A stretch of DNA of 64,000 bases, taken from positions 9,114,001 to 9,178,000 of the forward strand of contig NZ_CP086322.1 of assembly GCF_023277745.1 (NCBI RefSeq), written 5' to 3'. How positions within the stretch are numbered: position 1 is the stretch's first letter; each line of letters begins with the position of its first letter. This DNA comes from Streptomyces halobius (lineage in GTDB: Bacteria; Actinomycetota; Actinomycetes; Streptomycetales; Streptomycetaceae). Below the pieces are notes generated by a model. That model did not search any database, was not told the origin of the DNA, and saw only the letters and a program-made list of their open reading frames with translations. Position numbers and translations under genes: made by a program. Of this stretch, positions 9,408 to 18,249 are shown piece after piece.

Positions 9408-10736
9408 GAAGCCCCTATGTTTCGTCAAGCCGCAGAAGAGAGTTGGCTGGTGGCCAGGGGCTGGATGTGCCGGTAGAGCTCACGGGCGACGTATCGCTTG
9501 AGGCACCGGATGATCTCACGCTTGGACATGCCCTCGGTGGTGCGTCGCTCCAGGTACTTCTGCGTGCGTTCGTCCCAGCGTGTGCGGGTCATCACGATGC
9601 GGTAGAGGGCAGCATTCGCTTGGCGGTTGCCTCCGCGGTTCAGGCGCCGCCGTTGTGTCTTGCCAGAGGACTGCTCGACCGGGCTGACGCCGCACAGGGC
9701 GGCGAAGGATGCCTCGTCAGTGATCCGATCAGGGTTGTCACCTGCGGCGATGAGGAGGACCGCGGCGCTGTCGGGCCCGACACCGACCAGGTCCAGCATC
9801 TGGGGCCGGCAGGAGCGGACGGCCCTGGCGGTGCGCCGGGTGAGCTCTTTGACCTCGTCGGACAGGTGCTGGATTCTGCGGGCGAGCAGGCGCATCGTGA
9901 AGACGGCCTCGCCCCGGTCATCGACGTCGAGGGCCGCGCAGGTGGCGACCAGCGCAGGGTTACTCAGACCTGTGAGCAGTTCGCGCAGGTCCGGGTCAAT
10001 GGCCAGGAGGACGGCCTTGAGCTGGTTCAGTGCCTGGGTGCGGGCCTTGACAGCCGATTCCTTGGCCAGTCGCAGGACCCGCATGTCCGCTGCGGGGCCG
10101 TCCGCGCTCTTCGGCACGGTGGTGGCGCGTCCGGACAGCACCGCGCGGGCGGCCGCGTCCGCGTCGACGGCGTCTGTCTTGCCGCGCTTGCGCCGGGTGG
10201 CACGGTCGGGCTGGTTGACTTCGACGACGTCGATGCCCTCTCGGCGCAGGGACCGGGTGAGCGCGGTTCCGTAGGATCCGGTGCACTCGACACCCGCCCG
10301 GTGCAGGACGCCGAACGACCGTGCCCAGGCCAGCAGTTGGCGATATCCAACGGCGGTTGCCGGGAACTCCTGGTGAGCGAGCGAGGCGCCCAGGGTAGTG
10401 ATGACAGCGGCAACATGGATGTCCTTGTGGGTGTCCACCCCCAGGATCACCTCCTCGGCCGCGTCCGGGACTCGCTGCGCGGGCAGCGTCGGCTGGGGCA
10501 TGCTGGTGACGGTCACGAGGCTCCTTGGACTGGGTCTGGTGGCTGACACCGGTCCGGTGGGCGGTCAGAACTGTGACGGTACTTTGTGCGGCAAAGCCCC
10601 TATCGGGACACGTTCACCGGGCCGGCGGCAGTACGCACCGCAGGGGGCCAGAGCCGACAGTTCTACACCAAGGCACTGCGGCCAGTTGTCGCACGGGTCA
10701 GGCTCCGGCCCCCTGCGGCACACCATGATCCTCACA
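9408..10736 (-). mobile_element. IS110-family element inserted in the IS630 transposase gene
   Basis: The limits follow from where the interrupted IS630 gene breaks off (GACAAC, 10737-10742) and resumes (TACGGC, 9402-9407), giving about 1329 bp. The element has no evident terminal inverted repeats, as expected for IS110. A noncoding stretch of about 190 bp lies upstream of the transposase (10550-10736), where IS110 elements usually carry their bridge RNA; I could not fold it reliably. Confidence 0.8.
9425..10549 (-). CDS. IS110-family DEDD transposase
   Basis: 374 residues. The N-terminal RuvC-like DEDD domain shows GVDTHKDIHVAAV (first D), VECTGSYG (E) and KTDAVDADAAARAV (D, D). The C-terminal Tnp_20 (IS116/IS110/IS902) domain follows: GVGPDSAAVLLIAAGDN, FAALCGVSPVEQSSGK, RLNRGGNRQANAALYRIV. 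The frame is intact and of normal length. An alternative internal start (MPQPTLPAQRVP) lies 16 codons in. These enzymes are guided by a bridge RNA made from the element's noncoding end. Confidence 0.92.
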   Translation of the reverse strand: MSATRPSPRSLVTVTSMPQPTLPAQRVPDAAEEVILGVDTHKDIHVAAVITTLGASLAHQEFPATAVGYRQLLAWARSFGVLHRAGVECTGSYGTALTRSLRREGIDVVEVNQPDRATRRKRGKTDAVDADAAARAVLSGRATTVPKSADGPAADMRVLRLAKESAVKARTQALNQLKAVLLAIDPDLRELLTGLSNPALVATCAALDVDDRGEAVFTMRLLARRIQHLSDEVKELTRRTARAVRSCRPQMLDLVGVGPDSAAVLLIAAGDNPDRITDEASFAALCGVSPVEQSSGKTQRRRLNRGGNRQANAALYRIVMTRTRWDERTQKYLERRTTEGMSKREIIRCLKRYVARELYRHIQPLATSQLSSAA

Positions 10737-11370
10737 GTTGTCACAGACGAGGTGGACGTCCAGGCCGGCGGGGACTTCCTTGTCGAGCTTGGTGAGGAAC
10801 TTCTTGAACTCTGTTGCCCGATGGCGGCGGTGGAGGGCGCCGATGACCTCGCCGGTGGCCATATCCAGGGCGGCGAACAGCGTGGTGACGCCGTTGCGGA
10901 GGTAGTCGTGGGTGCGGCGTTCGGGCATGTCCGGCATCATCGGCAACACCGGTGCAGACCGGTCCAGTGCCTGGATGTGGCTCTTCTCGTCGACGCACAG
11001 GACCAGGGCGCTCTCCGGCGGGTCCAGGTACAGCCCCACCACGTCGCGGACTTTGTCGATGAACTGCGGGTCGTTGCTGAGCTTGAAGGTGTCCACCTGG
11101 TGCGGCTTGAGGCCGAAGGCCTTCCAGATCCGGCCGACGGTGGACTTCGACAGTCCACTCTCGGTGGCCATCGATGCCCTTGACCAGTGGGTGGCATCTT
11201 TCGGGGTCTGTTCCAATGTAGCGACGACCACCTCCTCGACCTGCTCGTCAGTGATCTTCCGCGGAGCGCCCGGTCGGGGCTCGTCCACCAGCCCTGCCAT
11301 CCGACGTTCCAGGAAACGCCTCCGCCATCTGCCCACGGTCTGCGGCCAGATGCCGGGACGGGCATCCGGA
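10737..11370 (-). pseudogene. IS630 transposase, N-terminal half
   Basis: It reads WRRRFLERRMAGLVDEPRPG, then the helix-turn-helix/linker region (TEESGLSKSTVGRIWKAF-like), the first catalytic aspartate (LVLCVDEKSHIQALDRS), RRTHDYLRNGVTTLFAAL and the second (VHLVCDN). The IS110 insertion follows directly. The first 50 or so residues normal for the family are missing; homology begins at QTVGRWRRRF around 11370. Its other two parts are at 9306-9407 and 6547-6747. Confidence 0.85.
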
Positions 11371-11619
11371 GCGGTCCCGCATCCAGCTGGCACCGGACCC
11401 GGAATCCCCGGAGAGCGTGGCCTCCTCCCAGTCCTCCAGCGCCCACGTGCGGGGCTGTCCGTCCCGGTCGCCCGGTGCGGCGCCGGGGATGCGTAGACGG
11501 CTGGTCCGCCAGCCACGGGAGCACAGGGCAGCGTCGAGCGCTGCGGACAGGTCACCGCCGTCGTCCAGCAGCAGGGCCTTAGCGTTTCTGTAGGTCACGC
11601 AAGGGGAGTTGGTGACCAT
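11371..11619 (-). pseudogene. Unrecognised truncated ORF fused to the IS630 remnant
   Basis: An ATG at 11619 opens a frame (MVTNSPCVTYRNAKALLLDD, then GDLSAALDAALCSRGWRTS and PRTWALEDWEEATL) that becomes meaningless at the IS630 junction. The pattern of a Rossmann-like start followed by an xRGWxxxRL strand vaguely recalls reductase regions of modular synthases. That is too weak for a call. Codon choice looks genuinely coding over about 70 residues. Confidence 0.25.
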
Positions 11620-12419
11620 GTTGTGGCGGCGTAGAGGCCGGGGCCGAGCTTGTGGATGAGTCCGCTGGCGGCCCAGCGGTTCAGTTGTCTGTACATGGTT
11701 TCCAGGGTGACGTCGCCGAAGTGAGCCGCGATGTCGCGGGGTTGCCAGAGGCGGGTGGGGTCTTCCTGGAGCAGTGTCAGGATGCGGTGTCGGCGGCGCT
11801 TGCCGGGGGCGGTGTGCCGATCATCCCGGGAGGCGGTCGGCAGTGCGGGCAGCGGATCGGAGGGTTCGAGGATGGTGACGTCGAGGTCGGTGACGGTGCG
11901 GCTGGCATCGGGTCGGCCGTCGTCGCGTCGCCCGCTGTAGCGGGAGATCGGTGTTTTGACCTTGCGGGTGCTCACCCGCTGCCGCCGGGGCGGGAGCAGG
12001 CCGGACAGGATCTGGCGTCCGATGAGACCGACCGGTTCGACGGTCGTGGTGACGACGTCGGCGGCCTGGATGACCTGGTCACGGGCGGTCTGGAAGGCGA
12101 TGGTGAAGCCGCAGCGGTCGGGGTCGGTGCCGGGGACGGACTCGGCGGCGTCGACCATGACGGTCCGCAGTGCTTGGTAGAGCGTGAGGAGCGACCACAC
12201 CTCCTGCTCGATGCCGATGGGGTCGCCCGAGCGCAACAGGCGTCCGTTCATGATCGTGTGTCGGAGTGCGTAATACGCCGATTCGTGCTCCTCGTACGTC
12301 TGGGCGGCCTGGGGCCGAACACCGCGGACGTACCCATGCCGGGCGGGAGGTGTGTGCGACGCCACTCGAATGATGCGGTGCCGGCCCCGGCCGGCGGGCG
12401 AGGTGCCGCCCCGTGACAC
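11595..12419 (-). pseudogene. IS4-type transposase, C-terminal fragment
   Basis: From about 12310 downward the frame matches the C-terminal part of Streptomyces IS4 transposases: EQEVWSLLTLYQALRTVMVD, TDPDRCGFTIAFQTARDQVI, GRQILSGLLPPRRQRVSTRK and KTPISRYSGRRDDGRP. A winged-helix-like tail follows (LWQPRDIAAHFGDVTLETMY). The N-terminal domain and most DDE residues are absent. The first 30-40 residues of the frame are not homologous. This is a fragment of the same IS class as 246-584. Confidence 0.7.
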
Positions 12420-12620
12420 TTTGCCCGGCCGGTCCCCGCCCTGTCATCACCCGATTGGCGGCCCGGTCACGCCCTGCTCCGCGGAGGCGACGGAAAGCGA
12501 GGTCGGGCCCCGGGGCCGATACTGGGGTGAGCATCGCGGGTACTGCCATCGGACCACGGCGGGGAGTCACCCCGGGCGGCCGTGTGGTGTCGCCCGCTCG
12601 GCAGGCACAAGGTGGTGGTG

Positions 12621-15113
12621 ATGGACGCATCGCTGTCGACGTTCAGCGAGGGGCCGGAGGATCCCTTCGCCGTGCGTCGCGCAGCCTCGGTGGTCCTCGA
12701 TCCTCGGGGGCGTGTCGTCGGGTGGAGCGAGCGGGCCGAGGAGATGCTCGGCTATGCGCCCGAGGAGGTGCTCGGCCGGGCGGCGGACGACGTCCTGATG
12801 GACTTCGAGGACCGTGGTGTCGTCCTGGCGGCGGTGTCGGCCTGCCTGCGTGACCAGGGGTGGTTCGGCATCGTGCCGGTGCGGCACCGGGCGGGTCATC
12901 GGGTGGAGATGGGGTGCCGTGCCCGGGTTGTCCTGCGGCCCGATGCCGGCTACGAGTGGTACGTCGTCGCTGCGCCGGCGCAGGAGGTGATCCAGTGGGA
13001 AACCGATCGGTCGCTCCTGGACGGGCTGTTCCGCCGCTCCCCGATCGGGCTGGCCGTTCACGCTCCGGACCTGAGGATTCTGCGGGTGAACCGGGCGATG
13101 GCGAAGTTCAGCGGGGTCCCGACCGAGCTCCACCGTGGCCTGCGCGTCCGCGACTTCCTCTTCGAGGCCGACGCGGAGACGGTGGAGGCCCGGCTGCGGC
13201 AGGTGCTGGAGTCGGGGAAGTCCTTGATCTTCGCCGAGCAGCCTGTCCGTATTCTCTCGGCCCCCGGCCAGGAGCTGGTCGCGTCGTCGTCGACGTTCCG
13301 GATGCAGGATTCGGCCGGCCGGGTCCTTGGCGTGGCGCAGACGGTCGAGGATGTGACCGACCGCGTGCAGGCCCGTCGTCGCCTGGCGCTGCTCAACGAG
13401 GCCAGCGCCCGCATCGGGACCACGCTGGACGTGGCGACCACCGCCCGTGAACTGGCCGAGGTGGCCGTGCCCGACCTGGCCGACTATGTGTCCGTGGACC
13501 TGCTGGATCCGGTGAACCGTGGCGAGGAGCCGGTTCCGGGGACGCACGGAGAGATGCGCAGAATGGCGATGCGCGGCATCTCACCGGAGGCGTCGGAGGT
13601 GATGTATCCGGTGGGCGAGATGATTCCCTTCCCGCCTCAGGCTCCGCACCTCCGGTGCCTGGCCGAGCGCCGACCGGTCTTCGAAACGTACCGGGCCAGC
13701 CAACTTCCCTGGCTGGCCGAGGACCGCGAGCGGGCCGAGCGCGTGCTCAGCGAGGGGCTCCACTCCCTGATGGTGGTGCCGCTGGCCGCGCGCGGGCTGG
13801 TGCTGGGCACGATCGGCCTGTGGCGGTCGCGACGGCTGGAGTCGTTCGAGGATGACGACCTCACCCTCGCGGAGGAATTCGCCTCCCGCGCCGCGCTGTG
13901 CATCGACAACGCCCGCCGCTACACCCAGCAGCATCAGGCGGCGCTCACCCTCCAGCACAGCCTGCTCCCCGCGGAGGTCCCCGGACACCCGGCGGCCGAG
14001 GTCGCCCACCGCTACCGGCCGGCCGACCCGGCCGCGGGCGTCGGCGGCGACTGGTTCGACGTCATTCCGCTCTCCGGTCTCCGCGTCGCCCTCGTCGTCG
14101 GAGACGTGGTCGGCCACGGCACCCACGCCGCCGTCACCATGGGGCGGCTGCGCACCGCCGTCCACACGCTGGCCAACCTCGACCTCGCGCCGGACGAGAT
14201 ACTCGCCCACCTCGACGCCCTCGTGGACCGCCTGGCCGTCGAGCAGGAGGCGACCGGTACGCCCTCCCCGCAGCTGATCGGTGCGACCTGCCTCTACGCG
14301 GTCTACGACCCGGTTTCCCGCCGCTGCACCATGGCCCGTGCGAGCCATATGCCGCCCGTGGTGGTCACCCCGGACGGACAGGTGAGCATCCCCGACGTCC
14401 CCGCGGGCCCGCCGCTCGGCCTGGGCGGCCTGCCGTTCGAGAGCGCGGAGCTGGAACTGGCGGAGGGCAGCCTCCTGGCCCTCTACACCGACGGCCTCGT
14501 CGAAAGCCGTCGGCAGGACCTCGACGACGGGTTGGCGCGGCTGCGTGCGGCGCTGACCGCGCCCGCCCGCACGCTGGAGGAGACCTGCACGGCGGTCGAG
14601 GAAGCGATGCTCCCCGAACGTCCGGCCGACGATGTCGCCTTGCTCATCGCCCGCACTCGCGCCCTGGCGGCGGAGAAGGTGGCCACCTGGGAGCTGTCCG
14701 CGGAGCCGACCATCGCCGCCGAGGCACGTAACCTGACCACGCGTCAGCTCACCGCATGGCAGCTGGACGAGATGGCCGTCACCACCGAACTCATCGTCAG
14801 CGAACTCGTCACCAACGCCTACCGCTATGCCGAGGGACCGATAACCCTGCGACTCATCCGTCACCGCGACCTCATCTGCGAAGTCTCCGACAGCAGCAGC
14901 ACCGCCCCGCACATGCGCCGGGCCCGCACCATGGACGAGGGCGGCCGTGGCCTTTTCCTGGTCGCCCAACTCGCCCAGCGCTGGGGCACCCGGTACGTCC
15001 GCGACGGCAAGACCATCTGGGCGGAACAGCCGTTGCGGATGACTGGGCCGCAGAGGGACGGCCCGGCGCGGGGGGTGTCCGACCCCAGATCCATGGTCTG
15101 GCACGGGCGTTGA
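12621..15113 (+). CDS. PAS-PAS-GAF-SpoIIE phosphatase with fused anti-sigma-type ATPase domain
   Basis: 830 residues. The start is the ATG at 12621, six bases behind AAGGTGG. Domains in order: PAS (about 14-125, VVLDPRGRVVGWSERAEEML), PAS (131-250, LFRRSPIGLAVHAPDLRILR), GAF (265-440), PP2C/SpoIIE phosphatase (455-660, GVGGDWFDVIPLSG and DVVGHG with metal-binding aspartates) and a C-terminal HATPase_c of the RsbW type (690-820, ELVTNAYRYAEGPI, GGRGLFLVAQLA). By family it senses a signal, dephosphorylates anti-sigma-factor antagonists and may phosphorylate them through the ATPase module. The usual end is KTIWAEQPL; the last 20-odd residues run into the neighbouring IS remnant, so an insertion has replaced the native stop. 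Confidence 0.9.
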   Translation: MDASLSTFSEGPEDPFAVRRAASVVLDPRGRVVGWSERAEEMLGYAPEEVLGRAADDVLMDFEDRGVVLAAVSACLRDQGWFGIVPVRHRAGHRVEMGCRARVVLRPDAGYEWYVVAAPAQEVIQWETDRSLLDGLFRRSPIGLAVHAPDLRILRVNRAMAKFSGVPTELHRGLRVRDFLFEADAETVEARLRQVLESGKSLIFAEQPVRILSAPGQELVASSSTFRMQDSAGRVLGVAQTVEDVTDRVQARRRLALLNEASARIGTTLDVATTARELAEVAVPDLADYVSVDLLDPVNRGEEPVPGTHGEMRRMAMRGISPEASEVMYPVGEMIPFPPQAPHLRCLAERRPVFETYRASQLPWLAEDRERAERVLSEGLHSLMVVPLAARGLVLGTIGLWRSRRLESFEDDDLTLAEEFASRAALCIDNARRYTQQHQAALTLQHSLLPAEVPGHPAAEVAHRYRPADPAAGVGGDWFDVIPLSGLRVALVVGDVVGHGTHAAVTMGRLRTAVHTLANLDLAPDEILAHLDALVDRLAVEQEATGTPSPQLIGATCLYAVYDPVSRRCTMARASHMPPVVVTPDGQVSIPDVPAGPPLGLGGLPFESAELELAEGSLLALYTDGLVESRRQDLDDGLARLRAALTAPARTLEETCTAVEEAMLPERPADDVALLIARTRALAAEKVATWELSAEPTIAAEARNLTTRQLTAWQLDEMAVTTELIVSELVTNAYRYAEGPITLRLIRHRDLICEVSDSSSTAPHMRRARTMDEGGRGLFLVAQLAQRWGTRYVRDGKTIWAEQPLRMTGPQRDGPARGVSDPRSMVWHGR

Positions 15114-16060
15114 GCTGTCGGGTGGCCACGGCCGTGGCCTGGGTGATGTCGTCGGGATTGGCGAAGGACCGCCCGGCCAGGGCGGTCTTGCGGAAGATCC
15201 GCCACCAGCCTTCTTGCAGGTTGAGCCAGCAGGCGCCGACGGGGATGAAGGCGTGTCGGATGCGGGGGTGATCCTCCAGCCAGGTCCGGGTGGACAGGCT
15301 GTTGTGGGAGGAACGGTTGTCGGTGACGATCCAGATCTGTCCGGTGGGGTTGGCGTCCTCTACCTGTTGCAGGAACTCCTGGTAGAAGGCGCTGTTGCGG
15401 GAGGGGGCGGTCATGGTGATCTCGTGTCCGTCCGTCACACGCAGACCGCCGTAGACCCAGGTCTTCTCCGGCCCGCGGCTGTAGTCGATCTCATTCTTGA
15501 TCCGGTGCCCATCCGGCGACCAGCCTGGTGCGGGCGGGAAGGCGCGCGGGATCACCGGCCCCAGTTCGTCGGCGCATACGACCGTCGCGCCGTCGGGCGG
15601 GTCGCTGTAGAGGCCGATGATCCGCGTCCTTTTCCCGCGAAGTCCGGGTCCTTCGAGCGGGTCCAGGAGCGGGTGCGGCGCCAGCGCACTCCCTCGGCCA
15701 GCAGGATCCTGCGTACCTGGGAGCGGCCGACCTCGATCCCCAGCCGCCTCGCCGCGGCGGCCAGCGCATCCAGCGTCCACTCCGACGGCCCCGACTCCTC
15801 GGCCGCCCACAGGTCCCCGCCAGGCTGCACCTCCAGCCTCCCGGGCGGCACCTGCTTGACCAGGGCGATGATCCGCGACCGTTCGGCCTCGGTGATCCGT
15901 CGCCTGCGGCCCTGGCCGCCCAGATCTTCCAGCCCGCCAGACCCGTGCGGTTGAAGCGGTGCAGCCAGCGCCGCACTGTCTTCTGGCTGCAACTGAGCTC
16001 GTCCGCGATCGTCGGCACCCGTTGCCCAGCCCAGCTCAGCTCAGCTCGATCATCCGGGTC
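15060..16060 (-). pseudogene. IS630-type transposase, frameshifted
   Basis: The protein can be rebuilt across three frames. RVPTIADELSCSQKTVRRWL (helix-turn-helix) shifts to GRRRRITEAERSRIIALVKQ, through SKDPDFAGK, and shifts again to RTRIIGLYSDPPDGATVVCA with DDE residues in CADELGP, IVTDNRSSHNS and the terminal LNARARPWIWGRTPP. Three indels explain the breaks: a tandem 5-bp duplication near 16030-16044 (GAGCT present three times; removing one restores MIELSWAGQRVPTIA), one missing G in a G run near 15936, and one missing A in the A run near 15636. The 3' end is cut at the SpoIIE-type gene. Confidence 0.8.
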
Positions 16061-16234
16061 CGCATCACCAGATCCCGGGGCGCCTTGCGGGCCCGGGCCA
16101 GTCGACGGACGATTGCCTGCTAGTACTCGTCACGGCTTGGCCGTGCCCGTAACACCATCATCCAGCACCCGCCCCCGAGCATTCGCAACCACCCCGCCAC
16201 CAGGACATATACCCAGCGAAAGAGGAATCCAGCA

Positions 16235-17753
16235 CTAGCGGTGGTTTGTTGACGGCGGTTCGGGTCGGTAGTAGGCCAGTTGGTGGGAACTCCGCTCGCT
16301 GTCCCGGGGGTTGTGATGACCAAGCGTGTGCCGTGTCCGCCCGCGCCGGGGCCGTTGGAAGCCTATGCCGCCCGCTTCGATGACCTGTTTTCCACGTTGG
16401 CACAGCGCCGGGGGTTCCGCGAGTACCTCGCTGGACTGCTGCTGCCGAGGGACCGGAACAAGACGCTGACCTGCCTGGCCGGTACGGAGCCGGTGGCCGG
16501 TGCCCAGCACCGGGCGGTCCAGCGGCTGCAGTTCTTCCTGTCCGAGTCGACCTGGGACCACGAGAAGGTCAACGCCCGCCGTGTGGAGCTGCTGCTGGCC
16601 GATCCAGCCACGGCCACGCACTCGGGCGGGGTGCTGGTGATCGATGATTCCGGTGACCGCAAGGACGGGAGTGCGACCGCGCACGTCGGCAAGCAGTACC
16701 TGGGCTCGGTCGGGAAGATCGACCGTGGCGTCGTCACCGTGACCACTTGCTGGGCGGACGAGCGCGTCTACTACCCCCTGCACGCTGTGCCCTATACCCC
16801 CGCCCACCACTTCCCGAAGGGGAAGAACGACCCCGACTTCCCGCACGAAACTCCAGATCGGAGCCGACCTGGCCCGGAAGGCGAAGGAGTCGGGGGTGTC
16901 TTTGCGGGCGGTGGCCGCCGACTGTGCCTACGGCGACCAGGACGCCTTCCGCGGGGAACTGTCGGCCGCAGGGCTGCCGTTCGTGATGGCGCTCAAACCC
17001 CGGCGGGGAGCCTGGGCCTACGGCGACGAGGCGTACACGCCCGTCGACGCCGCCCGCGACCTGGCCTGGCACGGACCGGACCGCCCCGGCGACTGGACGG
17101 CGGTGACCCGCACCTTCCGCGACGGGCACACCACTACGTGGTGGGCCGCCGACGCGCAGCTGGGCTGGTGGGGTCCGCACGGCACCACCCGGCTGGTGAT
17201 CGCCACCACCGACCCGGCCACGCTGCCCGCGCAGTCCACCTGGTACCTGGCCACCAACCTGCCCCGGCCGGGATCGACACGCGAGAGGGGCAGCTGTCAC
17301 CCGGCCGCCGATCTCACCGAAGTCGTGCGGATCTACGGACTGCGGCACTGGGTCGAGCAGAGCTACAAGCAGGTCAAGGACGAGCTCGGATGGGCTGACT
17401 TCCAGGTCCGCTCCGATGTCGCCATCCGCCGCCACCAGACCCTCGTCACCTGCGCGTTCAGCTTCTGCTGGGACACCTGGTTCACCCCACCCCCACCCGT
17501 CGCCCATGAGGCGGAGCCGGCTCCTGGCCGGCCAGAGAGGGGGCACCCCACCGCCCCACCAGCCCCAGCCGGCCTGCTGGCCCCACGCCATCCGGGCCGT
17601 CCGTGGCTGGCTGACGCCCTGGGCCACGCTGCAACGCTACTGGCGGGCATGGTCAACGAAACCCCCTCCCACCGCACTCCAGTCCCTGATCAACGCCGTC
17701 GGCACAGGCAGACCACTTGACCTCTACTGCCCGGTCTAACAAACCACCGCTAG
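16235..17753 (+). mobile_element. IS701-type element with CTAG target duplication
   Basis: The ends 16235-16250 (CTAGCGGTGGTTTGTT) and 17738-17753 are perfect 16-bp inverted repeats. The outer CTAG on each side fits the 4-bp YTAR target duplication known for IS701, so the element proper is 16239-17749 (1511 bp). The right CTAG supplies the TAG stop codon of the neighbouring minus-strand gene (17750-18226), so the insertion lies exactly at that gene's end without harming it. Confidence 0.85.
16316..17739 (+). pseudogene. IS701-type DDE transposase, frameshifted
   Basis: It starts MTKRVPCPPAPGPLEAYAAR and shows the first catalytic aspartates (GGVLVIDDSGDRKDGS), VGKQYLGSVGKIDRGVVTVT and, in a second frame, LRAVAADCAYGDQDAFRGEL and IYGLRHWVEQSYKQVKDELG (catalytic E). 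Near 16845 TTCCCGCACGAA carries one C more than needed to read DPDFRTKLQIG, which breaks the frame. Near 17500 a second shift separates CAFSFCWDTWF from the expected tail RAVRGWLTPWATLQRYWRAW. Unless these are sequencing errors, the element needs a transposase supplied from elsewhere. Confidence 0.85.
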
Positions 17754-18226
17754 TCGCGGGTGGCACCTTCCGGCCAGAGCACGCGGGCAGTGACGCCGTT
17801 ACGTTCGGCATAGGCGACGACATCGGCCGTCCCGCCGTAGCCACGGGCGGGCTGCCCATCCCACACCGCGACCAGCTCGTCCACCAAGCCGACGAGAATC
17901 TCGCTGCCAGCCATGTGAGCCTCCGAGGTCGACTCGTCGAGCCCGGTCCGGTGCACCTCGGCGGCGCGCTGCAGCAGCTCGTCATACGTGGCGTGGTGCC
18001 ATGCCGGGAGACCCTCCCGGTACGAGCTGGCGGGGATGACGACCTCGATGCGGCCGCCGTGATCCAGGACCGCCTGCGCGAACCACGAATCCGGCCCGTC
18101 CGCGATGCAGGAGACCCCCACGAGATCATCCGGGCGATGCCGCTGCACCTCCCGCTGCAGGGCCGCGCGAACGAGCTTCTCGGACTGTTCAGGCAGTCCA
18201 CGATGCCCCGTGATCCCCAGTCGCAT
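17750..18226 (-). CDS. SLOG/Rossmann-like nucleotide-binding protein
   Basis: 158 residues. The ATG at 18226 follows GGAAGGAACAG. The N-terminal Rossmann-like strand-loop MRLGITGHRGLPEQSEKLV, the middle GVSCIADGPDSWFAQAVLDH and the C-terminal LVAVWDGQPARGYGGTADVV fit the SLOG/LOG-like nucleotide-binding fold (glycine-rich GYGGTAD loop). Proteins of this type are common beside Streptomyces helix-turn-helix regulators; a sensor or nucleotide-processing role is inferred only. It lies 23 bp downstream of the XRE regulator on the same strand, so it is probably co-transcribed. Confidence 0.6.
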   Translation of the reverse strand: MRLGITGHRGLPEQSEKLVRAALQREVQRHRPDDLVGVSCIADGPDSWFAQAVLDHGGRIEVVIPASSYREGLPAWHHATYDELLQRAAEVHRTGLDESTSEAHMAGSEILVGLVDELVAVWDGQPARGYGGTADVVAYAERNGVTARVLWPEGATRD

Positions 18227-18249
18227 CGTCTGTTCCTTCCACTTGTTGC

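Larger units (their letters stand above)
6547..11370 (-). mobile_element. IS630-type element interrupted by IS110 and a group II intron
   Basis: One IS630 transposase gene lies on the minus strand in three pieces: about 11370-10737 (N-terminal half, ending VHLVCDN), 9407-9306 (YGTHKTETIRKW through TPTYSSWLNQV) and 6747-6547 (ERWFALLTGQK through SYLDRIPGAGH). Joining the pieces restores the continuous family sequence, so the two intervening blocks are precise insertions: an IS110 element (9408-10736) between DN and YGTHK, and a group II intron (6748-9305) between NQV and ERWF. The 5' end is also lost: homology starts at QTVGRWRRRFLERR, joined to unrelated sequence. The transposase cannot be made unless the intron splices, and the IS110 break would still disable it. 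Confidence 0.85.

Noticed and set aside
11371..11619. Polyketide synthase ketoreductase fragment
   Set aside because: Only a loose Rossmann-like pattern; not enough to name a synthase.
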